From Agrococcus pavilionensis RW1 (GTDB lineage: Bacteria > Actinomycetota > Actinomycetes > Actinomycetales > Microbacteriaceae), in the NCBI RefSeq assembly GCF_000400485.1, contig NZ_ASHR01000030.1:155257-219256 (forward strand): 64,000 bases of DNA. Reading direction: 5' to 3'. Of this stretch, positions 15,973 through 24,062 are shown piece by piece (the stretch's first letter is position 1; each line of letters begins with the position of its first letter). A program made the translations under genes and the position numbers. The notes under the pieces are model-generated. The model was not told the origin of the DNA and searched no databases. It worked only from the letters and a program-made list of their open reading frames with translations.

Positions 15973-18678
15973 ATGGAGTCGCGCATCGACCTCCCGCGCC
16001 CGCCCGCCGAGCCGGAGCCCGCGTCGTTCCCGCTGCTCGCGAGCCTCGCTCCGGTGCTCGGGGCCGTGGCCATGTGGCTGCTGCTGCAGACGCCCACCGT
16101 GCTCGTGCTCGCGCTGCTCGGCCCGGTGATCGCGCTCGCGAGCCTCGGCGACGGCAGGCGCGTGCGGCGCGCGCGGTCGCGCCGCGAGGAGGCGCGCTGG
16201 CGCGCGGAGATCGCGGATGCCGCGGAGCGCATCGACCGGGCGGTCGGGGAGCGGCGGCGCGAGCTCGAGGCCGCGCACCCCGACGCGCGACGGGTCGCGG
16301 CGCGGCCGCCGCACGACCCGCACCGCTGGCGCCGCTCGCGCGGGGCGCCGCTCGACGTCGTGCTCGGCATCGGTGCGCTGCCCTCGGGGATCGTCGTCGA
16401 GGGCGCCGTCCCCACGCGCGACCCCGCCGCGCTGCGGCTCGGCGCTGCCGAGGAGGTGACGCGGCTGCGCTCGGCCGCGGCGGTCGTCGAGGGGCCGGTG
16501 ACGGTCGACGCGCGCGACGGGATCGGCTTCGTCGGCCCGCCCGCGATCGCGGTCGCGCTCGCGCGCGCCGCGCTCGTGCAGGTGCTCGACGTCGTCGCGC
16601 CCGACGAGGCGGAGGTCATCGCGCCCGACGGCGAGGCGTGGCACTGGCTCGCGCCCCTCCCGCACCCCGTGCACCGGGAGCCGGGCGGGCACGTGCGGGT
16701 CGTCGGCGACGACGTCGACGTCACGATCGCGACCGCGCTCGCGCCTGCGCTCCTGCCGCGCGAGTGCCGCGTCGTGGTGCGGGCCGCGCTCGACGCCGCT
16801 CGGCTCGCGGGCCGCGAGCTCGCGCCCACGGCGCTCAGCGAGCGGGAGGCGGCGAGCGCCGCCCGCTCGCTCGCGCTCGCCGCCGAGCACGCGGGGTTCC
16901 TGCGCGCCGGCGGGCTCCCCGCCCGCGTCGACCTCGACGCGCTGCCGACGGGGGAGCGCGGCCTCGAGGCGGTCTTCCTCGTCGCCGACGCCCCGGTGGT
17001 GCTCGACCTCGTGCGCGACGGCCCGCACGCGGTCGTCGGCGGCACGACCGGCGCAGGCAAGAGCGAGCTGCTCGTCGCGTGGGTCGCGGCGATGGCGGCA
17101 GGCCGCTCGACCGAGGAGGTGTCGTTCCTGCTCGTCGACTTCAAGGGCGGCGCGTCCTTCACGGCGCTGCAGGCGCTCGCGCACGTCGTCGGCGTCATGA
17201 CCGATCTCGACGAGGCGGGCGCGCGACGGGCGATCGAGAGCCTCCGCGCCGAGCTGCGGCGGCGCGAGCGCGCGCTCGCTGAGCGGGGCGCGCGCTCGAT
17301 CGAGGAGGCGACCGGGCTGCCGCGCCTCGTGATCGTCGTCGACGAGTTCGCCGCGATGCTCGACGAGCTGCCCGACCTGCACCGGCTCTTCGTCGACCTC
17401 GCGGCGCGGGGACGCTCGCTCGGCGTGCACCTCGTGCTGTGCACGCAGCGACCGGCCGACGCGGTGCGCGACGCGCTGCTCGCGAACTGCGGCATCCGCA
17501 TCTCGCTGCGCGTCACCTCCGAGGCCGACGCCGTCGCGGTGACCGGGAGTCCGGAGGCGGCGGCGATCCCGCTCGAGGCGCGCGGGCGATGCGTCGTGCG
17601 CGTGAGCGGCGGCGCCACCCGGCTCGCGCAAGCCGCGCTCGCGTCGCCCGCGCTCCTGCAGCGGCTCGTGTCGGCGGCCGCGGCGATGCCGAGGCCGCCG
17701 CGGCCGTGGCGCGAGCCGCTCCCGGCCCGCGTGCGGCTCACCGACGTGCCGCTCGCGAGCGCGGCCGGCGGCGGCGAGGGCGCCGGCGATCGCACGGTGC
17801 GGCTCGGCCTCGTCGACCGGCCGGCGCGGCAGGCGGTCGAGCCCGTGCGGTGGCGGCCGGCCGTGGACGGTCCGCTGCTCGCGATCGGGGGTGCGGGCAG
17901 CGGCCGCTCGAGCCTCGCCGACCTCATCGCGGGCCAGCTCGGCGTCGCGGTCATCGATCGGGAGGACGCGCTGTGGGACGCGCTCGAGGAGGCCGGGGCA
18001 CCCGGAGCGCACAGCGCGCTCGTCGTCGACGACCTCGACCTGCAGCTCGCTCGGCTCGGCGAGGCGCAGCAAGCGGTCGCGGTGCAGCTGCTGCTGCGCC
18101 GCATGCGCGAGGGCGCCGCCGTCGCGCTCACCGCGCGGCGCGTCTCGAGCGCGATGAGCCAGGTCGCCGCGCTCGCCGAGTGGCTGGTGCTGCTGCGGAT
18201 CGCGAGCCGGCAGGAGCACGTCGTCGCGGGCGGCGCCGGCGCGCTGCACGACGCCGGGCTGCCGCCCGGCGCGGGCTGGCTCGCCGACGAGCGCATCCAG
18301 CTCGCGCTGCCCGACGCGCCGGCGCCGCGGCGAGCGCCCGCGACCGTGCCGATGCCGCAGGGGCCGCTCGCCGTCGTGCTGGGAGCGGGAGCCGCGCTGC
18401 CGGCCTCGCTCGCGGGCGCCGCGCGACCTGCCGTCGGCGCGACCGCGACCGCGGTCGTCGGCTCGGTCACCGAGTGGGAGGCGGCGTGGGGCGAGCTCGA
18501 CCGGCTCCGCGCCGAGCGTCCCGTGGTCGTGCTCGGCGTCGAGGAGCGGGCGCTCCGGCAGGTGCTGCGGCACGCGCCGCTCGCGCCGCCGATGCGCGAA
18601 GCGCCCGCCTGGCTGCTCCAGGGCGGGCGCTTCGCGAGGCTGCGCTATCCGAGCAGCGACGCCACCGATGCTGCCTGA
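15973..18678 (+). CDS. EccC-like FtsK/SpoIIIE-domain ATPase
   Basis: 901 residues. Two adjacent N-terminal membrane helices (about 22-58), a basic coiled stretch, then ATPase domain 1: Walker A GTTGAGKSE (357-365), VDFKGGASF, VMTDLD, Walker B VIVVDEFAAM (452-461) and CTQRP. A second domain has P-loop GGAGSGRSS (639-647), with Arg645 replacing the invariant Lys, and VVDDLDLQ. This layout is that of EccC, the coupling ATPase of type VII secretion, with two rather than the usual three ATPase modules. No WXG100 substrate, EccB/D/E or mycosin gene is present. ATG 15973 fits the family start and the two-block element. Its 3' end overlaps the convergent ald gene by 34 bp. Confidence 0.88.
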   Translation: MESRIDLPRPPAEPEPASFPLLASLAPVLGAVAMWLLLQTPTVLVLALLGPVIALASLGDGRRVRRARSRREEARWRAEIADAAERIDRAVGERRRELEAAHPDARRVAARPPHDPHRWRRSRGAPLDVVLGIGALPSGIVVEGAVPTRDPAALRLGAAEEVTRLRSAAAVVEGPVTVDARDGIGFVGPPAIAVALARAALVQVLDVVAPDEAEVIAPDGEAWHWLAPLPHPVHREPGGHVRVVGDDVDVTIATALAPALLPRECRVVVRAALDAARLAGRELAPTALSEREAASAARSLALAAEHAGFLRAGGLPARVDLDALPTGERGLEAVFLVADAPVVLDLVRDGPHAVVGGTTGAGKSELLVAWVAAMAAGRSTEEVSFLLVDFKGGASFTALQALAHVVGVMTDLDEAGARRAIESLRAELRRRERALAERGARSIEEATGLPRLVIVVDEFAAMLDELPDLHRLFVDLAARGRSLGVHLVLCTQRPADAVRDALLANCGIRISLRVTSEADAVAVTGSPEAAAIPLEARGRCVVRVSGGATRLAQAALASPALLQRLVSAAAAMPRPPRPWREPLPARVRLTDVPLASAAGGGEGAGDRTVRLGLVDRPARQAVEPVRWRPAVDGPLLAIGGAGSGRSSLADLIAGQLGVAVIDREDALWDALEEAGAPGAHSALVVDDLDLQLARLGEAQQAVAVQLLLRRMREGAAVALTARRVSSAMSQVAALAEWLVLLRIASRQEHVVAGGAGALHDAGLPPGAGWLADERIQLALPDAPAPRRAPATVPMPQGPLAVVLGAGAALPASLAGAARPAVGATATAVVGSVTEWEAAWGELDRLRAERPVVVLGVEERALRQVLRHAPLAPPMREAPAWLLQGGRFARLRYPSSDATDAA

Positions 18679-19757
18679 AGGCCGAGGGCCGAGGCGACGC
18701 CCTCGTGCGCCACCCGTCCGCCCGTGGTGTTGAGGCCCGCCGCGAGACCGGCGTCCGCCTGCAGGGCGTCGCGCCAGCCGAGGTCGGCGAGCCGCAGCGT
18801 CGCCGCGAGCGTCGCATTCGTGAGCGCCTCCGTCGACGTGCGCGGCACGGCACCGGGCAGGTTCGCGACGCACGCGAACACGGTGCCGTGCACGTCGAAC
18901 GTCGGGTCGCCGTGCGTCGTCGGCCGGGAGTCGGCGAAGCACCCGCCCTGGTCGATCGCGATGTCGACGAGCACCGAGCCGGGACGCATCCGCTCGACGA
19001 GCTCGCTCGAGACGAGCTTCGGCGCCTTCGCGCCCGGGATGAGCACCGAGCCGATCACGAGGTCGGCGTCGACGACGGCCTGCTCGACCGTCACGCGGTT
19101 GGAGTGCAGCGTCTGCACGCGCCCGCCGTAGATCGCGTCGAACTGGCGCAGTCGCGGGAGCGAGACGTCGAGCACCGTGACGCGCGAGCCGAGCCCGACG
19201 GCCATCTCGACCGCCGCGGTGCCGGCGACGCCGCCGCCGAGCACGACCGTGTGCCCCGAGCGCGTGCCGGGCACGCCGCCGAGCAGCAGCCCGGCGCCGC
19301 CCTGCGGCGCGGTGAGCAGCGAGGCGCCCTGCACGACCGAGAGCCGGCCGGCGACCTCGCTCATCGGGGCGAGCATCGGCAGCGAGCCGTCGGGTCCGCG
19401 CACCGTCTCGTAGGCGATCGCGGTCGTGCCGCGATCGAGCAGCGCCTGCGCGAGCTCGGGCGCCGCCGCGAGGTGGAGGTAGGCGAAGAGCGTCAGGTCG
19501 TCGCGCAGGAGGTCGAGCTCCGGCCCGACGGGCTCCTTGACCTTGAGCACGAGCTGCGCGCTCCAGGCCTCCTCGGCCGTCGCGACGATGCGCGCGCCGG
19601 CCGCCTCGAACGCCTCGTCCGCGATGCCGCTGCCGACGCCCGCGCCCGACTCGACGAGCACCTCGTGGCCGCGCGCGACGAGCTCCGTCGCGCCGGTGGC
19701 GGTGAGCGCGACCCGCGCCTCGTCGGTCTTGATCTCGCGCGGGACGCCGATGAGCAT
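18645..19757 (-). CDS. ald: Alanine dehydrogenase
   Basis: 370 residues, the normal length. NAD-dependent reversible deamination of L-alanine to pyruvate and ammonia. It opens with [16 protein letters not shown], has the substrate-binding KVKEP and YLHLA motifs, the Rossmann motif [16 protein letters not shown] (about 170-185) and the [10 protein letters not shown] and [11 protein letters not shown] signatures. ATG 19757 overlaps the TGA of gabT (ATGA), so both are one minus-strand operon. Alanine dehydrogenase next to an aminotransferase suggests amino-nitrogen recycling through alanine/pyruvate. The stop codon lies inside the end of the convergent EccC-like gene. Confidence 0.96.
   Translation of the reverse strand: MLIGVPREIKTDEARVALTATGATELVARGHEVLVESGAGVGSGIADEAFEAAGARIVATAEEAWSAQLVLKVKEPVGPELDLLRDDLTLFAYLHLAAAPELAQALLDRGTTAIAYETVRGPDGSLPMLAPMSEVAGRLSVVQGASLLTAPQGGAGLLLGGVPGTRSGHTVVLGGGVAGTAAVEMAVGLGSRVTVLDVSLPRLRQFDAIYGGRVQTLHSNRVTVEQAVVDADLVIGSVLIPGAKAPKLVSSELVERMRPGSVLVDIAIDQGGCFADSRPTTHGDPTFDVHGTVFACVANLPGAVPRTSTEALTNATLAATLRLADLGWRDALQADAGLAAGLNTTGGRVAHEGVASALGLQAASVASLLG
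18683..18705. terminator. Possible hairpin terminator after the EccC-like gene
   Basis: CGAGGGC (18683-18689) and GCCCTCG (18699-18705) form a 7-bp stem with a 9-nt loop, starting 5 nt after the ATPase stop and lying within the ald coding end. No U-tract follows, so it is only tentative. Confidence 0.3.
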
Positions 19758-21088
19758 CAGGCGGCCTTCGTGCTCGCGATCGCGCGATCGATGACGTCGA
19801 CCGCCTCGCGCAGCTGGTCGTCGGTGATCGCGAGGCTCGGCAGGAACCGCAGCACGTTGTAGTCGGTGCCGGCGGTGAGCACGAGCACGCCGTCCTCGCC
19901 GCACGCCTTCGAGATGGGCGCGGCGGGCACGGGGGCGCCCGTCGCGGGGTCGACGAGCTCGATCGCGAGCATCGCGCCGCGGCCGCGCACCTCGATGATC
20001 TCCTCGTGGCGCTCGGCGAGCTCGTCGAGCAGCGGGCGCAGCACGCGCTCGACCCGCTGGGCCTGCGCGTTGAGGTCGTGCTCCTCGATCTGCTCGAAGA
20101 CGGCGACCGCCGCGGCGCACGAGACGGGATTGCCGCCGAAGGTGCCGCCGATGCCGCCGGTGTGCACGGAGTCCATGATCTCGGCACGGCCGGTGACGCC
20201 CGCGAGCGGCATGCCGCCCGCGATGCCCTTGGCGGAGAGCACCATGTCGGGCTCCCAGCCGAACAGCGACGACGCGAAGGTCGCGCCGGTGCGCGAGATG
20301 CCCGACTGCACCTCGTCGGCGATCATGACGACGCCGTTCGCGGTGCACCACTCCTGCATCGCGGGCAGGTAGCCGTCGGCGGGCACGATGAAGCCGCCCT
20401 CGCCCTGGATGGGCTCGATCACGAGGCACGCGAGGTCGGAGACGCCGACGTGCTTCTCGAGGTAGTACTGCGTGCGCTCGGCCGCCTCGGCGCCGTCGAG
20501 CCCGTCGTGCAGCGGGTAGGAGCCCGGGGCGTGGAAGATGTCGGAGGCGAGCGGACCCATGCCCGTCGCGTACGGCGCGGGCTTGAAGTTCATCGTCATC
20601 GTGAGGTTCGTGCGGCCGTGATAGCCGTGCTCCACGACGGCGACCGCGCGGCGGCCGGTGAACTTGCGCGCGATCTTCACGCCGTTCTCGACGGCCTCCG
20701 AGCCGGAGTTGACGAAGAAGGTCTTCTTCGCGAAGTCGCCGGGGGTGTGCTTCGCGAGGTACTCGGCGACGCGCACGTAGGGCTCGTAGGGCGTCGTGCC
20801 GAAGAGCGAGTGGGTGAGCTTGCCGACCTGCTCGCGCACCGCGGCGACGACCGCGTCGTTCGTGTGGCCGATCGTCGTCACGCCGATGCCGCAGCCGAGG
20901 TCGATGAAGCGGTTGCCGTCGACGTCGGTGATGATCGCGTCATGCGCCTCGGCGATGAACACGGGCAGCTGGTGGGGGATGCCCTGGGGGACGGCGGCCG
21001 CCTTCCGCTCGAGGAGCGCGCGGCTGTTCGGGCCGGGGATCTCCGTGACGATCGAGCGGGAGGGCGCGGTGGCGACGGTGTCAGTCAT
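19757..21088 (-). CDS. gabT: 4-aminobutyrate aminotransferase (class III)
   Basis: 443 residues. PLP-dependent transfer of the amino group of GABA to 2-oxoglutarate, giving succinate semialdehyde and glutamate. Class III motifs: [13 protein letters not shown] (phosphate contact), [15 protein letters not shown], the IADEVQSG Asp, and Schiff-base Lys287 in [12 protein letters not shown]. It belongs to the GabT-type branch, although related omega-transaminases share these motifs, so 5-aminovalerate or beta-alanine could also be substrates. It is the first gene of the gabT-ald operon; a TAGGAT box 7 nt before the ATG indicates a leaderless start. Confidence 0.92.
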   Translation of the reverse strand: MTDTVATAPSRSIVTEIPGPNSRALLERKAAAVPQGIPHQLPVFIAEAHDAIITDVDGNRFIDLGCGIGVTTIGHTNDAVVAAVREQVGKLTHSLFGTTPYEPYVRVAEYLAKHTPGDFAKKTFFVNSGSEAVENGVKIARKFTGRRAVAVVEHGYHGRTNLTMTMNFKPAPYATGMGPLASDIFHAPGSYPLHDGLDGAEAAERTQYYLEKHVGVSDLACLVIEPIQGEGGFIVPADGYLPAMQEWCTANGVVMIADEVQSGISRTGATFASSLFGWEPDMVLSAKGIAGGMPLAGVTGRAEIMDSVHTGGIGGTFGGNPVSCAAAVAVFEQIEEHDLNAQAQRVERVLRPLLDELAERHEEIIEVRGRGAMLAIELVDPATGAPVPAAPISKACGEDGVLVLTAGTDYNVLRFLPSLAITDDQLREAVDVIDRAIASTKAA

Positions 21089-21095
21089 GCCGCCG

Positions 21096-21101
21096 ATCCT
21101 A
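21096..21101 (-). promoter_or_regulatory. -10 box TAGGAT, leaderless promoter of gabT
   Basis: On the minus strand TAGGAT ends 7 nt before the gabT ATG at 21088 and supports that start. Confidence 0.5.
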
Positions 21102-21143
21102 CGCCTGAGCGCGCGCGAGCGGGCGCTCCCGACGGGCCGCGCC

Positions 21144-21149
21144 TACGCT
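21144..21149 (+). promoter_or_regulatory. -10 box TACGCT, leaderless promoter of the OsmC gene
   Basis: TACGCT ends 6 nt before ATG 21156. It lies back-to-back with the gabT promoter, about 45 bp away. Confidence 0.5.
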
Positions 21150-21155
21150 GGAGCC

Positions 21156-21674
21156 ATGCCGATGCGCCACGCCTATGCCGTCGAGGTCGAGTGGACGGGA
21201 GCGGGCTCCGAGGGCACCGCGACCTACCGCTCCTACACGCGCGAGCACGTCGTGCGCATCGAGGGCCTCCCCGACATCCTCGGCTCCGCCGATCCGACGT
21301 TCCGCGGCGACCGCGGTCGCCACAACCCCGAGCAGCTGCTGCTCGCGGCGCTCGCGCAGTGCCACATGCTCAGCTACCTCCACCAGGCTGCGAGCCGCGG
21401 CATCGTCGTGACCGCCTACCGCGACGCGGCGACGGGCGAGATGGAGACGAGCGGCACCGGCGGCCGCTTCACGCGCGCGGTGCTGCACCCCGTCGTCACG
21501 ATCGCCGACGCGACCCAGGCGGCGGATGCGCTCGACGCGCACGGGCAGGCCGGTCGCGACTGCTTCATCGCATCCTCCGTCGCGTTCCCGGTGCTGCACG
21601 AGCCGACGATCGTCGCGGACGGCGAGGTCGTCGCGCAGCACGACCGGGCCGCCGAGGCCGAGGGAGCCCGCTGA
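21156..21674 (+). CDS. OsmC-family peroxiredoxin-like protein
   Basis: 172 residues. OsmC/Ohr proteins reduce organic hydroperoxides through two conserved cysteines. Here the first is in [16 protein letters not shown] (helix start) and the second in [14 protein letters not shown], the expected two positions, and [14 protein letters not shown] is diagnostic. It is of the OsmC/YhfA-like type rather than classical Ohr. The stop overlaps the dxr start (TGATG at 21672-21676), so it is translated together with dxr. Start chosen at ATG 21156 from the promoter box and the family start; the longer in-frame extension runs through the gabT promoter. Confidence 0.9.
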   Translation: MPMRHAYAVEVEWTGAGSEGTATYRSYTREHVVRIEGLPDILGSADPTFRGDRGRHNPEQLLLAALAQCHMLSYLHQAASRGIVVTAYRDAATGEMETSGTGGRFTRAVLHPVVTIADATQAADALDAHGQAGRDCFIASSVAFPVLHEPTIVADGEVVAQHDRAAEAEGAR

Positions 21675-22756
21675 TGCGCCGCCGCGTGATCGTGCTCGGC
21701 TCGACCGGCTCGATCGGCACGCAGACCCTCGACGTCATCCGCGCGAACCCCGACCGCTTCGAGGTCGCCGGGCTCGTCGCCGGCAGCGACCGCGCGGGCC
21801 TCGAGGCGCAGCAGGCCGAGTTCGGCGGCGAGGCCGCGCTCGGCGCCGACGCCGCCGTGACGATGATCGAGTCGGTCGAGAGCGACGTCGTCGTCAACGG
21901 CATCACGGGCTCCGTCGGCCTCGCGCCGACGCTCGCCGCGCTCGACGCCGGCCGCGTGCTCGCGCTCGCCAACAAGGAGTCGCTCATCGCGGGCGGCGAC
22001 CTCGTCATGCAGCGCGCGCGGCCCGGCCAGATCGTGCCGGTCGACTCCGAGCACTCGGCGATCGCGCAGTGCCTGCTCGCGGGCGACGCGCGCGAGGTCC
22101 GCAGGCTCGTGCTCACGGCATCCGGGGGTCCGTTCCGAGGCTGGTCGCGCGAGCGGATGGCGGCCGTGAGCCCCGCGGATGCGCTCGCGCACCCCACGTG
22201 GGACATGGGCCCGATGGTGACGACGAACTCCGCGACGCTCGTGAACAAGGGACTCGAGGTCATCGAGGCCCACTTGCTGTTCGACGTGCCCTTCGACCGC
22301 ATCGACGTGACGGTGCACCCGCAGTCGATCGTGCACTCGATGGTCGAGTTCGTCGACGGCTCGACGATCGCGCAGGCCTCGCCGCCCGACATGCGGCTGC
22401 CGATCTCGCTCGGCCTCGACTGGCCGCACCGCGTCGCGGGCGTCGGCGTGCCGCTCGACTGGACGCGCGCGTCGACCTGGACGTTCGAGCCGCTCGACGA
22501 GGATGCGTTCCCGTCGGTCGCGCTCGCGAAGCGCGTCGGGCGGGCGGGCTCGACGTTCCCCGCGGTCTTCAACGCCGCGAACGAGCAAGCGGTGCAGGCC
22601 TTCCACCTCGGCGAGATCGGCTTCCTCGACATCCTGCCGGCGGTCGAGCGCGTGCTCGAGCAGCACGAGCCGGGCGAGCTCACGGTCGAGCACGTGCTGC
22701 AGGCCGAGCGCTGGGCGCGTCGCGCCGCCGACGAGATCTGCGGCGTCGGGCGGTGA
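21674..22756 (+). CDS. dxr: 1-deoxy-D-xylulose 5-phosphate reductoisomerase
   Basis: 360 residues, slightly short but complete. It catalyses the NADPH-dependent conversion of DXP to MEP, the committed step of the non-mevalonate isoprenoid pathway. N-terminal [21 protein letters not shown] motif, NKESLI, VDSEHSA (metal-binding acidic residues), [27 protein letters not shown] and [13 protein letters not shown]. Another pathway gene, ispG, lies at 26372. Overlaps the OsmC gene upstream by one base and the GNAT gene downstream by 4 nt (GTGA). Confidence 0.97.
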   Translation: MRRRVIVLGSTGSIGTQTLDVIRANPDRFEVAGLVAGSDRAGLEAQQAEFGGEAALGADAAVTMIESVESDVVVNGITGSVGLAPTLAALDAGRVLALANKESLIAGGDLVMQRARPGQIVPVDSEHSAIAQCLLAGDAREVRRLVLTASGGPFRGWSRERMAAVSPADALAHPTWDMGPMVTTNSATLVNKGLEVIEAHLLFDVPFDRIDVTVHPQSIVHSMVEFVDGSTIAQASPPDMRLPISLGLDWPHRVAGVGVPLDWTRASTWTFEPLDEDAFPSVALAKRVGRAGSTFPAVFNAANEQAVQAFHLGEIGFLDILPAVERVLEQHEPGELTVEHVLQAERWARRAADEICGVGR

Positions 22757-23217
22757 CGGTCGAGGTCCGACGAGCGACGGCGGCGGATGCGTGGAGGCTC
22801 GCGGCGTCGGAGCCTCCCGGCGCCGCTGTGGCTGCGTCGCACCTGCGCCGGCAGGAGGCGGGCGAGGTGCTCTTCCTCGTCGCGCTCGAGGACGGCGAGC
22901 CGCTCGGCTCTGGCGTGCTCGTGCCGGGTGACGTGCCCGAGCTGCGCCACCTCTTCGTCGCCGAGGCCGCGCGCGGCCGTGGCATCGGCGCCTCGCTCAT
23001 CGGCGCTGCCGAGCGGGAGGCGGCGGCGATGGGGGCGACGCTCGTCGAGCTCGGCGTGGGCGTCGACAACCCGAGAGCGGCGGCGCTCTACCGCCGCCTC
23101 GGCTACGCCGAGACGGGAGAGCGCTCGAAGACGACGTACGAGTACGTCGACCGCGACGGCGTGCGCCGCACCGCGACGGAGACGGACGTGCACATGCGGA
23201 AGCGGCTGCGAGGCTGA
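22753..23217 (+). CDS. GNAT-family N-acetyltransferase
   Basis: 154 residues. Acetyl-CoA-binding motif A is clear: [24 protein letters not shown] (R-x-x-G-x-G pattern), followed by [19 protein letters not shown]. The acceptor cannot be predicted. GTG 22753 overlaps the dxr stop, so it is co-translated with dxr. It is an insertion between dxr and rip relative to the compact dxr-rip-ispG order of mycobacteria. Confidence 0.9.
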   Translation: MTVEVRRATAADAWRLAASEPPGAAVAASHLRRQEAGEVLFLVALEDGEPLGSGVLVPGDVPELRHLFVAEAARGRGIGASLIGAAEREAAAMGATLVELGVGVDNPRAAALYRRLGYAETGERSKTTYEYVDRDGVRRTATETDVHMRKRLRG

Positions 23218-23243
23218 CGCGGCGCTGCCGCGCCGCGCGCAAC

Positions 23244-23301
23244 GGACCCCATCTCGGCATGCGGACCCGAGATCTCGGGTCCCGTTCGGGAGATGGGGTC
23301 C
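23244..23301. repeat. Nested inverted repeat in the GNAT-lysozyme-like intergenic region
   Basis: Outer arms GGACCCCATCTC (23244-23255) and GAGATGGGGTCC (23290-23301) enclose the perfect 20-bp palindrome GGACCCGAGATCTCGGGTCC (23263-23282). The inner arms repeat the GGACCC/GGGTCC ends of the outer ones. It lies between two convergent genes (23218-23370) and could act as a bidirectional terminator, but its two-tier symmetry looks more like a dispersed palindromic repeat unit. Nothing else is recognisable in this gap. Confidence 0.8.
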
Positions 23302-23370
23302 AGGTATGCGCCTGTGTCGAGTCAAGGAGGATCGAGCGGGAGGGGTTGCGCGCGGCGCACGAGGCGGGCG

Positions 23371-23976
23371 TCAGCCCGAGCGGTCGAGCTCGACGCGCAC
23401 GTCGGCGGCGTCGATCGCCGCGACGACCTCGCCCGCGTCGTCCCACCAGCGCGCGTAGTGGTCGGGATCGCGGTTGATCTGCACCGCGTGCGCGACGCGC
23501 GTCGGCGCCATCGCGTCGCGGCCCTCGACCCTCGCGAGCGCGCGGTAGAAGAGCACGGCCGAGCCGTACGCATCCATGCGCACCTCGTACGGGCCCCAGC
23601 CGTCGCGCTGCTGGAAGAGGCCGCGCGAGTCGGGCCCCGCCTCGTCGCCTCGATCGAGCACCCGCAGGCTCGACTCGCCCATCGCCGTCATGACCGCGAG
23701 CCGCACGTCGCGCTCCGAGAGGCCCAGGTCGCGGCCCGCGCGCATGATGATCGCCGCGTGCTCGAGCTGCGCGTCGCGCCAGTCGCCGACCCGCGCGGGC
23801 AGCTCGCCCTCGACGCGCGCCGACTGCGGCACCGGCACGGGCTCGGCGGGAGGCCTCGACGCGACGAAGACGAGCAGCACGACGAGCGCGACGCCGACGA
23901 GCCCCGCGATGAGGCCGAGGGCGCTCCCGCCGGGCGCGACGCGCTCGGCGACGGCGCGGCGGGCGGGAGCGGGCAT
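23371..23976 (-). CDS. Membrane-anchored lysozyme-like protein
   Basis: 201 residues. A basic N-terminus and one membrane helix (about 22-44, ALGLIAGLVGVALVVLLVFVAS) followed by an outside domain with ESSLRVLDRGDEAGPDSRGLFQQR, the pattern of actinobacterial lysozyme-like/SLT-related proteins (Glu, then SRGLFQQR and a GWG motif). It would cut or bind peptidoglycan glycan strands. ATG 23976 is supported by a TAGCGT box 7 nt upstream; an upstream in-frame ATG at 24027 would span this box. Encoded opposite to dxr and rip. The enzymatic activity is inferred. Confidence 0.72.
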   Translation of the reverse strand: MPAPARRAVAERVAPGGSALGLIAGLVGVALVVLLVFVASRPPAEPVPVPQSARVEGELPARVGDWRDAQLEHAAIIMRAGRDLGLSERDVRLAVMTAMGESSLRVLDRGDEAGPDSRGLFQQRDGWGPYEVRMDAYGSAVLFYRALARVEGRDAMAPTRVAHAVQINRDPDHYARWWDDAGEVVAAIDAADVRVELDRSG

Positions 23977-23983
23977 GCGAGTG

Positions 23984-23989
23984 ACGCTA
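23984..23989 (-). promoter_or_regulatory. -10 box TAGCGT, leaderless promoter
   Basis: Minus-strand TAGCGT 7 nt before ATG 23976; decides the start of the lysozyme-like gene. Confidence 0.5.
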
Positions 23990-24062
23990 GCCGCGCCGCC
24001 TATGGACGCCACCGCATCCGCGTGCACGGCTGATAGGTGCCGGCAGTAGCCTGACGGGCGAC

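Noticed and set aside
3655..18678. Complete type VII secretion locus
   Set aside because: I looked for WXG100 proteins, EccB/EccD/EccE and a mycosin and found none; only the EccC-like ATPase is present, so the label is kept as candidate.
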